From an uncultured Collinsella sp. (GTDB lineage: Bacteria; Actinomycetota; Coriobacteriia; Coriobacteriales; Coriobacteriaceae), in assembly GCA_902478365.1 (NCBI GenBank), contig CABSKX010000032.1, positions 1 to 25,531 of the forward strand: a stretch of 25,531 nt of DNA, read 5' to 3'. A program made the translations under genes and the position numbers. The notes beneath the pieces were generated by a model. The model was not told where the DNA came from, did no database searches, and was given only the letters and a program-made list of their open reading frames with translations. Shown here one piece after another: positions 10,025 to 17,297 of this stretch. The first letter of the stretch is position 1. Each line of letters starts with the position of its first letter.

Positions 10025-13000
10025 ATGAGATTGATTCACAACAGCCGCCTACCGCAGTTTCGCACTCCGTTTGGCGCTGTGACCACTGGAACTTCCGTTG
10101 CACTCTCGGTGATTTTGGAGGATGCCGATCCAAACCAGGCAACACTCACCCTGCGTACCTGGGTCGATGAGGTCGGCGAGACCCTGATCCCGATGGAACA
10201 CGAGGGCGATGGCATTTTTACCGGTGAGCTCAAATGCGATGAACCGTGTCTTGTGTGGTACAGCTTTATATGCAATATCGAAGGTCAGCCCGAGGTCCGC
10301 CTGGGCGCGCCGCAAGGCAGCACCGGCGGCGAGGGCGTAACCTACGACTACGCCGAGGTGCCGTCCTTCCAGATTACCGTCTACAAGCACCGCGAGAACC
10401 GCCCCACCTGGTACGAGCGCGGCATGGTATACCAGATCTTCCCCGACCGCTACGCCCGTGACGAGCATTGGCGCGAGCGCACAATGGCCCAACTCGAAAA
10501 ACCGCGCAAGGGCATTCAGCGCCGGATGGTCGAGGACTGGAACGAGCCGCCCGTGTACGAGCGCGCCGAGGACGGCTCAATCAAGACCTGGGACTTCTAC
10601 GGCGGCTCGCTCAAAGGCATCCAGGAAGACCTGCCCCGCATCGCCGAGCTGGGCTTTACGGCCATCTACCTCAATCCCATCTTTGAAGCCGCGAGCAACC
10701 ACCGCTACGACACGGCCGACTACACCAAGATCGACCCGATCCTGGGCACCGAGCAGGACTTTACCGAGCTGTGCCAGGCGGCCGAGAAGCTGGGCATCTC
10801 CATCATCCTGGACGGCGTCTTCAACCACACGGGTGACGACTCGATCTATTTCAACCGCTACGGCAACTACCCCGGCGTGGGTGCCTGGCAGAGCGAGGAT
10901 TCTCCGTGGCGCGATGCGTTTACCTTCCACGAGGACGGCTCGTACGACTGCTGGTGGGGCGTGGGCAACATGCCAGCCATCAACGAGAAGTCTGAGCTGG
11001 TGCGCGAGAGGCTTCTGGGCAAGGACGGCGTGATCCGCAAATGGCTGCGCGCCGGTGCCCATGGTTGGCGCCTGGACGTCGCAGACGAGCTTTCCGACGA
11101 CTTCCTGGCCGAGATCAAGAAGGCCGTACTTGCCGAAAAGCCCGATGCACTGTTGCTTGGCGAAGTCTGGGAAGACGCCTCCAACAAGATTAGCTACGGC
11201 CATCTGCGCCGCTACCTGCAGGGTTCCGAGCTGGACTCTGCTATGGATTATCCCTTCCGCGACATGGTCATCGGCTTTTTGATGGGCTACAAGAACGCCT
11301 ACCAAGCTGCCGAGGATATCGAGACCCTGCGCGAGAACTACCCGAGCGAGGCATTGTCCTGCGCACTTAATCTGCTTTCGAGTCACGACCGTCCGCGCAT
11401 CATCTCGGTGCTCGGCGGCGGCCCCGACGAGTCGCAGCTGCCCGAGAGCGAGCGCAGCAAATGGCGCCTGGACGAGAACGCGATGGGACTGGCCAAGAGC
11501 CGCTTTTGGCTCGCCACGCTCATGCAGATGACCTTCCCCGGCGTGCCTTCGATCTACTACGGCGACGAATACGGCTTAGAGGGCCTTACCGATCCGGGCA
11601 ACCGCCGCACCCTGCCGACCAAGGACCAACTGCACGACTTCGACACGCTGGCTATTGTCAAGAACGCCTCCGCCGTACGCCGTGCACTGCCATTTATGAT
11701 CGACGGCGAGATCAAGGCCTTCGCGCTCAACGACGAGGTGCTGGCATACAACCGCACGGGCAAGGATGGCGAGTCCGCGACGGTTATCATCAACCGCAGC
11801 CTGCGCAATTCGCACCGCGTGACGATTCCGGCGCTCGACGAATGCGCAAGTGACGTGATCAGCGGTCACGAGTGCGAAATCCACAACGGTACGGTCACGC
11901 TGGATTTGTATCCGCTGGGCTCGTCGATCATCTATCACCATGCCGAACAGCGCCTGCAGGAGCCGCTCGATCACGGCGCGGGCGTCGTGTGCCATATCAC
12001 CTCGGTGCCCACCGACAACGGCAAGCCCGGTACGATTGGTGCGCCCACGCGTCGCTTTATCGACCATCTGGCCGCTATGGGTATGCGCTACTGGCAGGTT
12101 CTGCCTGTCAACCCGACGGACTTCTTCCGCTCCCCTTACGCTGGGCCTTCGGCCTTTGCGGGCAATATCGACCTGCTGCCAGAGAGTCAAGATGAGCTGG
12201 CGGCCGACTTTGAGACTTGGAAGGCCCGTGGCGGCGAGGATGCAGACCCGCTCTACACGGCGTTTAAGCATCGCAACGCCGATTGGCTCGAGAAGTACTG
12301 CGTCTACATGGCCGTCAAGAAGTACTTTGAGGGCGAGTCGCGCCACGATTGGCCGGCAGATGTCGCGCGCTACAACGAGTATCTGATCGACGACACGCGT
12401 TTCCACGACGAGGCAGAGCTGCAGGCGTACATGCAGTACCGCTTTGACCTGGCCTGGTGCGAGCTCATGAACTATGCGCACAAGAAGGGCATCGAGGTTA
12501 TCGGCGACATTCCTATGTACGTTTCGGACGATTCGGCCGATGCATGGAGCGAGCCCGAGAACTTCTGGCTGTCCGATACCGGCAAGGCGATTGAGATATC
12601 TGGCGCGCCGCCCGACAATTTTGCGCCCGAGGGCCAGGTATGGGGCAACCCCACCTTCCGTTGGGATCACATGAAGGAGAACGGCTACCGCTGGTGGATG
12701 GATCGTCTGCGTCGCGCGTTCTCGCTCTACGATCGCGTGCGACTGGACCACTTCCTGGGATTCCACAGCTACTTTAGCATTCCCGCAGGCAAGGCCTGTG
12801 CCGACGGCCGCTGGCTGGCAGGTCCGGGCAAGGACCTGTTCCAGACTGCCTATGACGAGCTGGGGCCGCTCAACTTTATCGCCGAGGACCTAGGCTACCT
12901 GACGCCCGGAGTTCGCGCCATGGCTTCGACCTGCGGCTTCCCCGGTATGGACGTGCTGGAGTTTAGCGAATACGACGTCCGCAACGGCGTGTATCCCACG

Positions 13001-13321
13001 CCGGGCAAGATTCTGTACACCTCGACGCACGACACGTCGACGCTCGCCGGTTGGTGCACGCGCTCCTTTGCGGGCGGCGACGAGCCGAGCGGTGTTGAGG
13101 TGGCGGCCAAGCTGATGGGTGACGCGCTGGCAAGCGACGCTCCCCTGGTGATGATACCGCTGCAGGATATCCTGGGGCTTGGCGACGACTCGCGCATGAA
13201 CGTGCCGGGCGTGGCCACGGGCAACTGGACCTGGCAGGCCGATGAGGCCGACGTTGCGGCCGCAGAGGGCAAAACTGCACAGCTCCTGCGCAACACCCAT
13301 AGATTCTGGGGCGAAGCGTGA
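10025..13321 (+). CDS. GH13 alpha-amylase-type / GH77 4-alpha-glucanotransferase fusion
   Basis: This 1098-residue protein joins two complete enzymes. Residues 1-125 look like an N-terminal beta-sandwich as in neopullulanases. Residues 130-640 are a GH13 barrel: DGVFNHTGDDS (region I), GWRLDVADE with nucleophile D351, LLGEVWED with acid/base E380, and SSHDRPR with D455. From about residue 650 a MalQ-type GH77 domain follows, with VRLDHFLGF (D908), IAEDLGY (E954) and STHDTSTLAGW (D1003). All six catalytic acids are present. The likely role is breakdown of phosphorylase-limit dextrins and maltodextrins, replacing separate debranching and disproportionating enzymes. No signal peptide is visible, so it acts in the cytoplasm. 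The ATG has no good Shine-Dalgarno. Whether the GH13 half cuts alpha-1,6 or alpha-1,4 bonds cannot be decided from sequence. Confidence 0.92.
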   Translation: MRLIHNSRLPQFRTPFGAVTTGTSVALSVILEDADPNQATLTLRTWVDEVGETLIPMEHEGDGIFTGELKCDEPCLVWYSFICNIEGQPEVRLGAPQGSTGGEGVTYDYAEVPSFQITVYKHRENRPTWYERGMVYQIFPDRYARDEHWRERTMAQLEKPRKGIQRRMVEDWNEPPVYERAEDGSIKTWDFYGGSLKGIQEDLPRIAELGFTAIYLNPIFEAASNHRYDTADYTKIDPILGTEQDFTELCQAAEKLGISIILDGVFNHTGDDSIYFNRYGNYPGVGAWQSEDSPWRDAFTFHEDGSYDCWWGVGNMPAINEKSELVRERLLGKDGVIRKWLRAGAHGWRLDVADELSDDFLAEIKKAVLAEKPDALLLGEVWEDASNKISYGHLRRYLQGSELDSAMDYPFRDMVIGFLMGYKNAYQAAEDIETLRENYPSEALSCALNLLSSHDRPRIISVLGGGPDESQLPESERSKWRLDENAMGLAKSRFWLATLMQMTFPGVPSIYYGDEYGLEGLTDPGNRRTLPTKDQLHDFDTLAIVKNASAVRRALPFMIDGEIKAFALNDEVLAYNRTGKDGESATVIINRSLRNSHRVTIPALDECASDVISGHECEIHNGTVTLDLYPLGSSIIYHHAEQRLQEPLDHGAGVVCHITSVPTDNGKPGTIGAPTRRFIDHLAAMGMRYWQVLPVNPTDFFRSPYAGPSAFAGNIDLLPESQDELAADFETWKARGGEDADPLYTAFKHRNADWLEKYCVYMAVKKYFEGESRHDWPADVARYNEYLIDDTRFHDEAELQAYMQYRFDLAWCELMNYAHKKGIEVIGDIPMYVSDDSADAWSEPENFWLSDTGKAIEISGAPPDNFAPEGQVWGNPTFRWDHMKENGYRWWMDRLRRAFSLYDRVRLDHFLGFHSYFSIPAGKACADGRWLAGPGKDLFQTAYDELGPLNFIAEDLGYLTPGVRAMASTCGFPGMDVLEFSEYDVRNGVYPTPGKILYTSTHDTSTLAGWCTRSFAGGDEPSGVEVAAKLMGDALASDAPLVMIPLQDILGLGDDSRMNVPGVATGNWTWQADEADVAAAEGKTAQLLRNTHRFWGEA

Positions 13322-13365
13322 TAAAACCCCCGATATAGGGTACAGTTACAGCTGTTTGAATTTAT

Positions 13366-13390
13366 GCGGGCAGAGCGATCTGCCCGCTTT
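13366..13390 (+). terminator. Hairpin between the fusion gene and the FmdB-like gene
   Basis: GCGGGCAGA (13366-13374) pairs perfectly with TCTGCCCGC (13379-13387) around a GCGA tetraloop of the stable GNRA class, followed by TTTGTGCT. It could terminate the 1098-residue gene weakly or act as a leader stem for the next gene, whose ATG is 22 nt after the stem. A TAGGGT at 13336-13341 upstream resembles a -10 box, which would favour the leader reading. Confidence 0.55.
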
Positions 13391-13409
13391 GTGCTGAAAA
13401 GGAAGTATT

Positions 13410-13646
13410 ATGGCGCGCTACGATTACAAGTGCTCGAGCTGCGGCAACGTGTTTGAGGTTGAGCATCCCATGTCCGAGACCCCCGAGGTCGTGTGCCCGA
13501 GCTGCGGCGCTCCGGCGGCCAAGACGTTCTCGGCCAGCGGCATCAAGTTTGAGGGCAGCGGCTTCTACAACACCGACCAGCGCAGCGGTGGTTCCAGCAC
13601 CAACGCCACCAGCGGCTGCTGCGCCAACTGCCCGCACAACCACTAG
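13410..13646 (+). CDS. FmdB-family small zinc-ribbon protein
   Basis: A 78-residue protein starting MARYDYKCSSCGNVFEV, the signature of the FmdB/CxxC regulatory-type zinc ribbon family. Four cysteines C8, C11, C29 and C32 form two CxxC knuckles that should bind one zinc. After the ribbon, SGIKFEGSGFYNTD is the usual conserved family segment. A low-complexity Ser/Gly/Thr stretch and a second Cys/His cluster (CCANCPHNH) close the protein. FmdB was first linked to regulation of formamidase/amidase genes, but the general function of the family is not established, so only family membership is claimed. The Shine-Dalgarno AAAAGGAAG lies just upstream of ATG 13410. Confidence 0.85.
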   Translation: MARYDYKCSSCGNVFEVEHPMSETPEVVCPSCGAPAAKTFSASGIKFEGSGFYNTDQRSGGSSTNATSGCCANCPHNH

Positions 13647-13680
13647 AGACAAGCGGTCCCGACACCCAGGTTTCCTGATG

Positions 13681-13755
13681 AGTTGCGGTGAAATAGTTCC
13701 TGAATCAGCCCATCCAACGGCCAAACAGGAACTATTTCACCGCAACTTTTCTTTA
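13681..13755 (+). repeat. 67-nt hairpin element, copy 1 (after the FmdB-like gene)
   Basis: The arms 13681-13702 and 13726-13747 are perfect 22-bp complements, starting AGTTGCGGTGAAATAG and ending TATTTCACCGCAACT, around a 23-nt loop. It starts 34 nt after the FmdB-like stop codon and is followed by TTTCTTT, so it can serve as a terminator for that gene. A second copy of identical length and similar loop lies at 14023-14089 in the opposite orientation. Confidence 0.85.
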
Positions 13756-13791
13756 GATCGGATTTCGGGCTGATGCTAAGTTTGTAACAAT

Positions 13792-13947
13792 TCAAAACTC
13801 TGCCGGATTACGGGGCTGAATTGACAACCTCTATCCATTCCGGTAATTTGCAAATTTAAACAAGCCATCTACCTGCGGTTTTATTTAGGCCATTTTTGCT
13901 GTGGTCGGGCATCACCAATCTAGCCCCGTAATCCGCCCTACTTTTGA
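13792..13947. repeat. 156-bp element with imperfect terminal inverted repeats
   Basis: CGGATTACGGGGCT (13804-13817) and its complement (13922-13935) are perfect. Similarity extends inward (ATTG, 18 of 20 matches in total) and outward to TCAAAA at 13792-13797 and TTTTGA at 13942-13947. The centre is AT-rich and has no gene. No convincing target-site duplication is seen and there is no transposase, so a non-autonomous mobile element is a possibility, not a demonstrated fact. Confidence 0.6.
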
Positions 13948-14019
13948 TAGCAGCAAGTATGAAAGGGGCTATTTTTTTCCTCTCTTTACCGCTATTGCGA
14001 TCTCCACTCGCACGACCTT

Positions 14020-14092
14020 CTGAGTTGCGGTGAAATAAGGACTATTTGGCGGGTAGATGCCGCTATTCAATCCCTATTTCACCGCAACTTAG
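14020..14092 (-). repeat. 67-nt hairpin element, copy 2 (after rsmB)
   Basis: Positions 14023-14089, read on the minus strand, start AGTTGCGGTGAAATAG and end TATTTCACCGCAACT, and begin 6 nt after the rsmB stop. On that strand the stem is 22 bp including three G-U pairs; on the plus strand those pairs become A-C mismatches. Outer bases to 14020 and 14092 add weaker pairing. No U-run follows, so simple intrinsic termination is less clear than for copy 1. Confidence 0.8.
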
Positions 14093-14095
14093 TAG

Positions 14096-15496
14096 TTACT
14101 TGTGGATCAGGCGGGCGCAGAAGTGGCCGTCGTAGGAATCTGCGTTTATGGGGACGCTCTGGAAGAAGCCTCGATCGTTCTGGCGTACGGATACGAGCTT
14201 CTTGGCCTGGTCGAACTCGGGCAGCTGCAGAATCTGAGATTCGGAGAGCGGTGCCACGGTAAAGCCGGCGCCCTCGGGAGAGGCCAGGAAGGCATCCACG
14301 ACCTGCGTGTTCTCTTCGTCAAAAACCGAGCAGGTGGCATAGATAAGCTCGCCGCCGGCAGCCACGCGCGCAGCTGCCTTCTTGAGCATCGTCAGCTGCA
14401 GCTTGGGCAGCTCAGTCGTAACGTCGTTCTCGGTCAGACGCCACGGTATCTCGGGATGACGGCGCATGGTGCCAGTGCCAGAGCACGGCGCATCGATAAA
14501 CACAGTGTCGAACAGGGCGGGCTCGCCAAGCATCGCGTCAAAGGACGTAAGCACCTCATTGAGCTCGCAGGCATCGCCCGACACCGTACGAACACCCGTA
14601 ATACCCGCCTTATGCAGGCGCGCGAGATTCTGATCGCATTTACGATCGTGCAGATCGAGCGCGGTATGCTGGTGCTCGTACCCGGCACGTTTGGCCTGGC
14701 ACATCATCACATAGGTCTTGGTACCGCGACCGGCGCCAATCTCCAGGCAACGACCGGGACGTGTCGCCGCAGTAGCGATAAGCTGAGCGTTGAGGTCCGA
14801 GGCAACGGCAGCGGCGCGTTCAAACACGCCGGACGCAACCGTAACCTGAGCATCGACCGGAGCATGGCAGCCCGGAAAGACAGGCGCAACGAGCTGCGAG
14901 ATATACGGGTCGGACTTGGTCGCAAACGCATTCTCGTGCAGTGCAAGCGGCGCGGGAGCCAGATTACCGGCAAAGTTGAGCGCGCCCTCGGGCGTATCGA
15001 ACGAGGCCATAATACGAGCGCACAGCCAGCGAGGAAGACCCATCAGACGAGAAAGACGAACCAAACGGCGCTCGGACTCATCAACGTCGGATGCCGTGGC
15101 AAAGTCCTCAACGTTGTCCGCAACCTTGTGCAGCACAGCGTTAGCCAGGCCCGCGGCAGACTTAGCACCGCAGCGAACCAGCTCAACACCCTGACTTACG
15201 GCAACGCAGCCCGGCGTATGCAGATAGAGCATCTCAAAGGCCGAGATGCGAAGCGCCATGCGAACGCGCGGCGCGACCTTTTTGGGCTTATCCAAAAACT
15301 GATCGAGCAACTCATCCAAAATGCCCTGCGTGGCGGCAACACCGAGCGCCAAACGAGCGGCAAAAGCGGAATCGCGCTGGTCAATGGCCTTGGCGGAAGC
15401 ACGTGAAGACAACACGTCGCGTGCGTACATACCGCGGCGATCAGCCTCCATCAACACATCGAGCGCAAGCTTGCGCGCGGGAGACAACTTGCTCAT
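14096..15496 (-). CDS. rsmB: 16S rRNA (cytosine-967-C5) methyltransferase
   Basis: RsmB methylates C967 of 16S rRNA using S-adenosylmethionine. The N-terminal ~150 residues form the NusB-like RNA-binding domain typical of RsmB. The C-terminal methyltransferase domain has the SAM loop GAGRGTKT, the DAPCSGTGTMRRHPE motif with C338 and the catalytic YATCSVF motif with C389. The length of 466 residues is normal. The start is ATG at 15496, because the fmt stop overlaps it in ATGA, indicating translational coupling; an in-frame ATG 15 bases earlier lies inside fmt. It is the last gene of the minus-strand block. Confidence 0.94.
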   Translation of the reverse strand: MSKLSPARKLALDVLMEADRRGMYARDVLSSRASAKAIDQRDSAFAARLALGVAATQGILDELLDQFLDKPKKVAPRVRMALRISAFEMLYLHTPGCVAVSQGVELVRCGAKSAAGLANAVLHKVADNVEDFATASDVDESERRLVRLSRLMGLPRWLCARIMASFDTPEGALNFAGNLAPAPLALHENAFATKSDPYISQLVAPVFPGCHAPVDAQVTVASGVFERAAAVASDLNAQLIATAATRPGRCLEIGAGRGTKTYVMMCQAKRAGYEHQHTALDLHDRKCDQNLARLHKAGITGVRTVSGDACELNEVLTSFDAMLGEPALFDTVFIDAPCSGTGTMRRHPEIPWRLTENDVTTELPKLQLTMLKKAAARVAAGGELIYATCSVFDEENTQVVDAFLASPEGAGFTVAPLSESQILQLPEFDQAKKLVSVRQNDRGFFQSVPINADSYDGHFCARLIHK

Positions 15497-16413
15497 GACA
15501 GTACACCCCACGTAAGGTCGACACCCTGCAGGCCGGCAGCCCAGGCAGAAGCAGCCATGGCACGCTTGCCATCGGGCTTAACCTCGAGCAGTTCAACCGC
15601 GCCATCGGAAAGGCCCAGATAGACACGCTTGCTCTTGACGGCAACAGCGCCCTCGCCAAGCGACATATCGGCCGGCGCAGCATCGAGTACGCGAACCGAC
15701 TTGCCGGCAATCACGCAACGGGCAGGCGCAGTATCGGATGAAGCGAGCACATGACGCACGCAATCGAGCGCCGTCATCTTCGGATCCAGACGCATCTCCT
15801 GCTTGGAAATCTTGGCAGCATGCGTGACGAGGGACTCATCCTGCTCGGTCCAAACAGCCGAGCCATCGGCAAGCGAGGGAAGCGTATCGGCAAGCAACTT
15901 ACCGCCAAGCTCACCAAGCTCCATCGTGAGCGCCTCGGCATGCTTACCGGCAACCGACGTAGACGCCTGGGCGCAATAAGCGCCCGTATCCACGCCATGC
16001 CCAATACGCATAATGGAAACGCCAGCAACCTCATCACCAGCAAGAATGGCACGCTGAATGGGAGCAGCGCCACGCCAACGAGGCAACAGCGAAGCATGAG
16101 CATTCACAATACCAAGCGACGCCATATGTAGCACCTCATCGGGCAAAATGCAGCCATAGGCAGCCACACAGAAAATGTCAGCCTGAGCAGCCTGGAGCGC
16201 CTCAATAACCTCAGGCGTCATACGATTGGCCTCAACGACCGGCAACCCCAGCTCAAGCGCCTTGGCCTTAACAGGAGACGGCTCCAACTTTTTACCACGC
16301 CCACGAACAGCATCGGGACGAGTAATGACAAGCACAATCTCATTGCCAGCCGCAACAAGCGAAGTCAGCGAAGGTACAGCAAAATCAGGCGTACCCATAA
16401 ACACAATACGCAT
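15493..16413 (-). CDS. fmt: Methionyl-tRNA formyltransferase
   Basis: Fmt formylates the initiator Met-tRNA with 10-formyl-tetrahydrofolate. The 306-residue protein begins MRIVFMGTPDFAVPSL, has the loop GRGKKLEPSPVK, and carries the formyl-transfer centre NAHASLLPRWRGAAPIQ with N104 and H106 and GHGVDTG with D142; the 38-residue N-to-D spacing equals that of E. coli Fmt. The C-terminal ~95 residues are the tRNA-binding domain. An AGGGGAGA lies about 9 bases before the ATG. Def, encoded upstream, removes the formyl group that Fmt adds, the classic functional pairing. The stop overlaps the rsmB start by 4 nt. Confidence 0.96.
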   Translation of the reverse strand: MRIVFMGTPDFAVPSLTSLVAAGNEIVLVITRPDAVRGRGKKLEPSPVKAKALELGLPVVEANRMTPEVIEALQAAQADIFCVAAYGCILPDEVLHMASLGIVNAHASLLPRWRGAAPIQRAILAGDEVAGVSIMRIGHGVDTGAYCAQASTSVAGKHAEALTMELGELGGKLLADTLPSLADGSAVWTEQDESLVTHAAKISKQEMRLDPKMTALDCVRHVLASSDTAPARCVIAGKSVRVLDAAPADMSLGEGAVAVKSKRVYLGLSDGAVELLEVKPDGKRAMAASAWAAGLQGVDLTWGVLS

Positions 16414-16629
16414 AAAGAACGTCTCCCCTCAACCAAAGCCGAGACGGCTACAAATAACAGCGGAAAGCCAAGTACTCAGCCCATCCGCAATAACAATTCA
16501 ACAAGAACAAATATACCCAAAAACAAAGAAAGAGCCGCATAAAAGCAGCCCTCCCAACAAAGCACCTATCAGCGAAGACGCCCCTCCCTGGCCCAACGGC
16601 ACCCGGGCGAAACGAAGAGTGACAACGTA
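16414..16629. other. Gene-poor stretch upstream of fmt
   Basis: These bases between fmt and the large inverted repeat carry the fmt ribosome site and probably its promoter, but no clear -35/-10 pair is seen. On the minus strand a GTG-started frame of 34 codons (16602-16498) encodes a hydrophobic segment, ALLGGLLLCGSFFVFGYICS, that could span a membrane; it lacks a good Shine-Dalgarno, so it is not called as a gene. Confidence 0.4.
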
Positions 16630-16731
16630 GTCCCTGGGATGGGGCCCACACATATCGTCCCGCGCGCAGTTTCGCAGCAAAGCGAGAATGTTTGAGCACG
16701 GGATGATATGTGTGGGCCCCATCCCAGGGAC
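16630..16731. repeat. 102-bp palindromic element with 33-bp arms (def-fmt gap)
   Basis: Arms 16630-16662 and 16699-16731 are complementary over 33 bp; the only irregular pair is 16657/16704, a G-U on the plus strand or a C-A on the minus strand. The arms start GTCCCTGGGATGGGGCCCAC and enclose a 36-nt loop. It lies 11 bp after the def stop. No U-run follows on the minus strand, so it is not a standard terminator. Near-perfect arms suggest a recent insertion or selection for structure. Confidence 0.85.
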
Positions 16732-16742
16732 GGACAATTAAC

Positions 16743-17279
16743 CTATTCGGTCTCGCCCGGTCGAGCGCCGCGGGCCAGGGCGTCCTGGTACTCCTTGACG
16801 GCCTTGATCCTCTGCATGGGCTTCAGTCGCTCGAACATGGTGTTGCCGTGCAGGTGATCGATCTCGTGCTGCAGGCACACGCAGAACAGGTCGCCTGAGG
16901 CCTCATAGCGAATCAGGTTGGCATCCAGGTCATACGCCTCGACGACAACGTGATCGGGACGCTCGATCTCGCAGCTAATGCCCGGAATGGAAAGGCAGCC
17001 CTCGCTAAAAGGCACCAGATGGTCGCTCTGCTCAACAATGACAGGGTTAATGAGAACGTACGGGTCATAGTCATTCTTGTCGCTGTAGTCGCAGTCGATG
17101 GTAACGAGCTGAATGAGCTCACCGATCTGCGGAGCAGCCAAGCCGCAACCGCCGTTCTCGAACATCATCTTCTTCATCTTCTCGGCAAGCGCCTCAATCG
17201 CCGGGGTAATCTCCTCGATGACGGCGCACTCCTGGCGCAGACGAGGGTCGGGCGACAGTACGATTCCGTTGGCTTCCAT
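16743..17279 (-). CDS. def: Peptide deformylase
   Basis: Def removes the formyl group from the N-terminal Met of new proteins; it is a ferrous-iron metallohydrolase. All three family motifs are present: GCGLAAPQIG, EGCLSIPG with metal ligand C95, and QHEIDHLHG with ligands H138 and H142 and the catalytic Glu between them. The product is 178 residues. Two ATGs compete: the first (17285) directly abuts the AAAGGA, while the second (17279) has proper spacing and is chosen here. The gene starts 18 bp after priA ends, so the two are probably co-transcribed. Confidence 0.95.
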   Translation of the reverse strand: MEANGIVLSPDPRLRQECAVIEEITPAIEALAEKMKKMMFENGGCGLAAPQIGELIQLVTIDCDYSDKNDYDPYVLINPVIVEQSDHLVPFSEGCLSIPGISCEIERPDHVVVEAYDLDANLIRYEASGDLFCVCLQHEIDHLHGNTMFERLKPMQRIKAVKEYQDALARGARPGETE

Positions 17280-17297
17280 GGCCATCCTTTCGGGTTG

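Noticed and set aside
13647..14095. CRISPR array or tRNA in the convergent gap
   Set aside because: The repeats are only two, inverted and 342 bp apart, without regular spacers, and no cloverleaf could be drawn.
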